From contig NZ_CALHGG010000086.1 in NCBI RefSeq assembly GCF_938029845.1, forward strand, positions 1 to 14,091: DNA of 14,091 nt. The letters run 5' to 3'. The position numbers and the translations under genes were made by a program. The DNA is from an uncultured Capnocytophaga sp. Lineage in GTDB: Bacteria > Bacteroidota > Bacteroidia > Flavobacteriales > Flavobacteriaceae. A model generated the notes under the pieces. It did not search any database. It was not told the DNA's origin and saw only the letters and a program-made list of their open reading frames with translations. This document shows positions 12,801 to 14,091 of this stretch, one piece after another (position 1 is the stretch's first letter; each line of letters begins with the position of its first letter).

Positions 12801-14091
12801 ATGGAGCTCCAGCGCGGAGACCTACCTACCGATGCCTCTATCTACATACGATACCTGCAAGAGATAGAGGGCATGCACTACTTCTTTGAGGCCTTAGAGC
12901 GTATGGGCAAGGAGCCTTTTGCTAAGGGCTATTACTACGGCAATGATCTTACCAAGCGCCGTACCTTTAGCCATATCTTGGAGGTGAGCCAGCCGAGCGC
13001 GACGGATACTTTTACTGCCTTTAAGGCGCATTTAGACACACTCAAAATCACCAACAAGCGCTTGGTGGAAGTGGCTTGCTACGCCCTACACTGGGCAGAC
13101 TGGATAGGGGACTACCTCCAGATCAAGGACTTCAAGGAGGCTATTTGGTGGTTTATCGCCCATACGACCGATTATATGGATGCGGAAAAGGAAACGATTG
13201 TCTCCCAATACTCTACCGTGCCACGTGACGACTTCCAGCGTGGTGCTATAGATGTGGATTGGTATCACCGCATACATCAGTCAGTAGGCAAAGAGGGTTG
13301 GAAGCTCATACAAGAGTCAGCCAAGTACCTTTCCGAAGGGATGGGGTATCGTCGTGTAAAGCTGTATTCTGCGGTGCTTACAGGCGAGATCAAGTTGGAT
13401 GAAGTCATCCAAAAAATCATAGAAAAGCGTGATAAGGACTATGTCATGGCTTTAGGATTGGTACCTATTAACAAGAAAAAAGAAGAGGAAGACTTAGTAA
13501 GCCGTTATAACCTCTTGCAAACCTTCCTCAAGGAAAGCAAGCAGTTCGGTCAGCAGCGCCAAGAGAGTGAGAAGAATGCGGTGGAGATAGGCTTGGATAA
13601 CCTCTCCCGCAATGCAGGTTATGAGGATAGTATCCGCTTTAGCTGGGCAATGGAAGCCAAGGCGACCCAACAGATTATGGAGAAATCTACTCTTGTGTTA
13701 GACGACACCACTATTAAGTTGGTTATTGACGAACAAGGCAAGGCTGAATTGGAAGTAACCAAAGGCGACAAGACCCTCAAGTCTATCCCTGATAAGTATA
13801 AGAAAGACAAGCAGGTAGAAGCCCTCAAGGACAGCAAGACCTACCTAACAAAACAGTACAGCCGTACCCGCTTATCTTTGGAACAAGCCATGCTTTCACA
13901 AACGCTCTTTACAGTTGCTGAATTGGCAAAAATCCTAGAGCACCCTGTGGTGAAAGCGATGCTTAGCAAGCTCGTACTCTTCAATCCAGAGACACAGGCT
14001 TCAGGCTTCTGGCAAGACGGTAAGCTCTTAAGTGCCGAGGGAACACTCACACCACTTAAAGCAGCCGATAAGCTCCTGATAGCGCACCCAA
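9861..14091 (+). CDS. Giant DUF4132 protein (3' end outside window)
   Basis: The frame from ATG 9861 is open for 1410 codons to the window edge, where it reads LLIAHP and is cut off. An in-frame TGA at 9858-9860 abuts the ATG, so 9861 is the first possible start. No signal peptide or membrane segment is seen; the protein looks helical and cytoplasmic. Residues 1-1050 contain many short helical segments, possibly HEAT-like, rich in aromatic residues. The conserved part begins at about 1000 (AIWWFIAHTTDYMD and following). NAGYEDSIRFSWAMEAK starts at 1251 and SRTRLSLEQAM at 1334. The run LEHPVVKAMLSKLVLF to LLIAHP matches the start of the DUF4132 C-terminal domain, so several hundred residues are probably missing. 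DUF4132 (E. coli YehI/MolR family) has no established activity; in E. coli it lies near MoxR-type AAA+, VWA and SWIM-finger genes. Confidence 0.85.
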   Translation, partial: MIKQEQADKFLGKHEPKELKEADLASFSAPYQKLGAYITNLIDYDESSAFEREFASYNFPDKLWESKEGKALALLLFGKEIAPYAQRVWDSLVAYPYQRGWGRRPFRSENPADYIEIQLSKMRTLHIHYSSGVGVLPIAEQFQYVVYKEYTVEVFFASLLDENPDAYYELFKDIFSGEDEIGGVCTVLIKAALMVEDTRYRTLVEQLLLAAQLQEGLRQMILESLDGTSLASLQHFIGVILEHNLTRFSSVVRAVDVWFGFSWEAPQQSVIKRILELAQTFLNDRAAAEKAVNSKDNVERYVALWAVGVRSVQQAISLAVKAIQDPQTSHEGRIVTLYFVRETRRTDREIATYAEAHFGEAADLDCWLLQNLPEGSISQALFDRMHAVAKALPKEGKHFEGVGFRWLNFTLKPQNIYRFLIGEANEAQQKLLAGELSEIPVEVRQNLLQNVYPVLGRGRYHYWSEEDKKKKPEKYPADSWQRALVRTALNDKASYVAEIAFEILKKVPLVQDDILAIEQVLSRKNKEQRKESVALLIKQPEAVLKDSTSRLIVSKSADQRLAALEILSVLQEEQRLTDYVAEQVEAYKGRKLTKNEQVLMDKLAYNPDETGEQRYDLSNGFGVINFENLTSFTLPQPQFDKERKEKKGFLFDKIIRVEKVREALNDLLTLWRKNKDYEYVCEWYQGETRTQLLGQQIYRMHATKEGETPMEVLEDYPLAVLWKDWHQKHQLNEIEYQYAIRYCQNLYYENKVPKQLKDYLAGYYPDFKVAFKGDLGNYYDSEARRLEDLLTPISEAYAQDKAFLASFKLSVFEDALATYPPEKRHITIERDYEDLSWTDVIQDYVISIDQDEEGDIDYYTPEQRFKLWQLLYYTYAQKQTKDDLSSYTPQSVLTGLRAKVREDERLPGIGRSLMGLTLNLYQKGQLSADDLLFFCLLEDELFTIVQGGENYFYRRLPEALRTSLTFPDTQLELLKMRMLQMELQRGDLPTDASIYIRYLQEIEGMHYFFEALERMGKEPFAKGYYYGNDLTKRRTFSHILEVSQPSATDTFTAFKAHLDTLKITNKRLVEVACYALHWADWIGDYLQIKDFKEAIWWFIAHTTDYMDAEKETIVSQYSTVPRDDFQRGAIDVDWYHRIHQSVGKEGWKLIQESAKYLSEGMGYRRVKLYSAVLTGEIKLDEVIQKIIEKRDKDYVMALGLVPINKKKEEEDLVSRYNLLQTFLKESKQFGQQRQESEKNAVEIGLDNLSRNAGYEDSIRFSWAMEAKATQQIMEKSTLVLDDTTIKLVIDEQGKAELEVTKGDKTLKSIPDKYKKDKQVEALKDSKTYLTKQYSRTRLSLEQAMLSQTLFTVAELAKILEHPVVKAMLSKLVLFNPETQASGFWQDGKLLSAEGTLTPLKAADKLLIAHP

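Overview
The window comes from a member of the Bacteroidota, most likely a flavobacterium, with Capnocytophaga a reasonable guess that the sequence alone cannot prove. Supporting signs are a type IX secretion plug protein, promoter elements of the Bacteroidota type (TAnnTTTG with an upstream TTTG), starts without a clear Shine-Dalgarno sequence, and intergenic DNA filled with short-period AT-rich repeats.

Layout: (1) 1-122 is the 3' end of a probable tatA, followed by a likely intrinsic terminator and a remarkable period-8 repeat array (199-366) that runs up to the next start codon. (2) 369-3664 is a tight three-gene cluster: an Mrp/ApbC P-loop ATPase, an OsmC-family peroxidase and the RecJ exonuclease. 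osmC and recJ overlap, so these are probably one operon. (3) 3856-5265 is ccoG (fixG), the cbb3 oxidase accessory protein, without oxidase genes beside it and with a palindrome and a spaced direct repeat upstream. (4) 5413-5787 is a small DCC-family thiol-disulfide protein. (5) 6013-7242 on the minus strand is the type IX secretion plug protein. It is divergent from (6) pgi, glucose-6-phosphate isomerase (7454-9064), whose promoter is the clearest in the window. (7) 9065-9315 holds three strong hairpins, two of which are diverged copies of one element. (8) 9316-9841 is an AT-rich type II toxin-antitoxin pair with a RelE/ParE toxin. (9) 9861 to the end is the first 1410 codons of a giant DUF4132 protein that continues beyond the window.

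The genes up to pgi look like core metabolism, respiration, repair and secretion. From about 9065 onward the character changes to accessory DNA: structured repeats, a toxin-antitoxin module and a giant uncharacterised protein. DUF4132 proteins are linked elsewhere to MoxR-type AAA+ ATPase, VWA and SWIM-finger genes. If a new system is present, that 3' end is the most likely place, and the deciding genes lie just outside the window. The second unusual layer is the repeats: octamer and heptamer arrays sit in most of the gaps, several beginning inside the stop codon of the gene before them.
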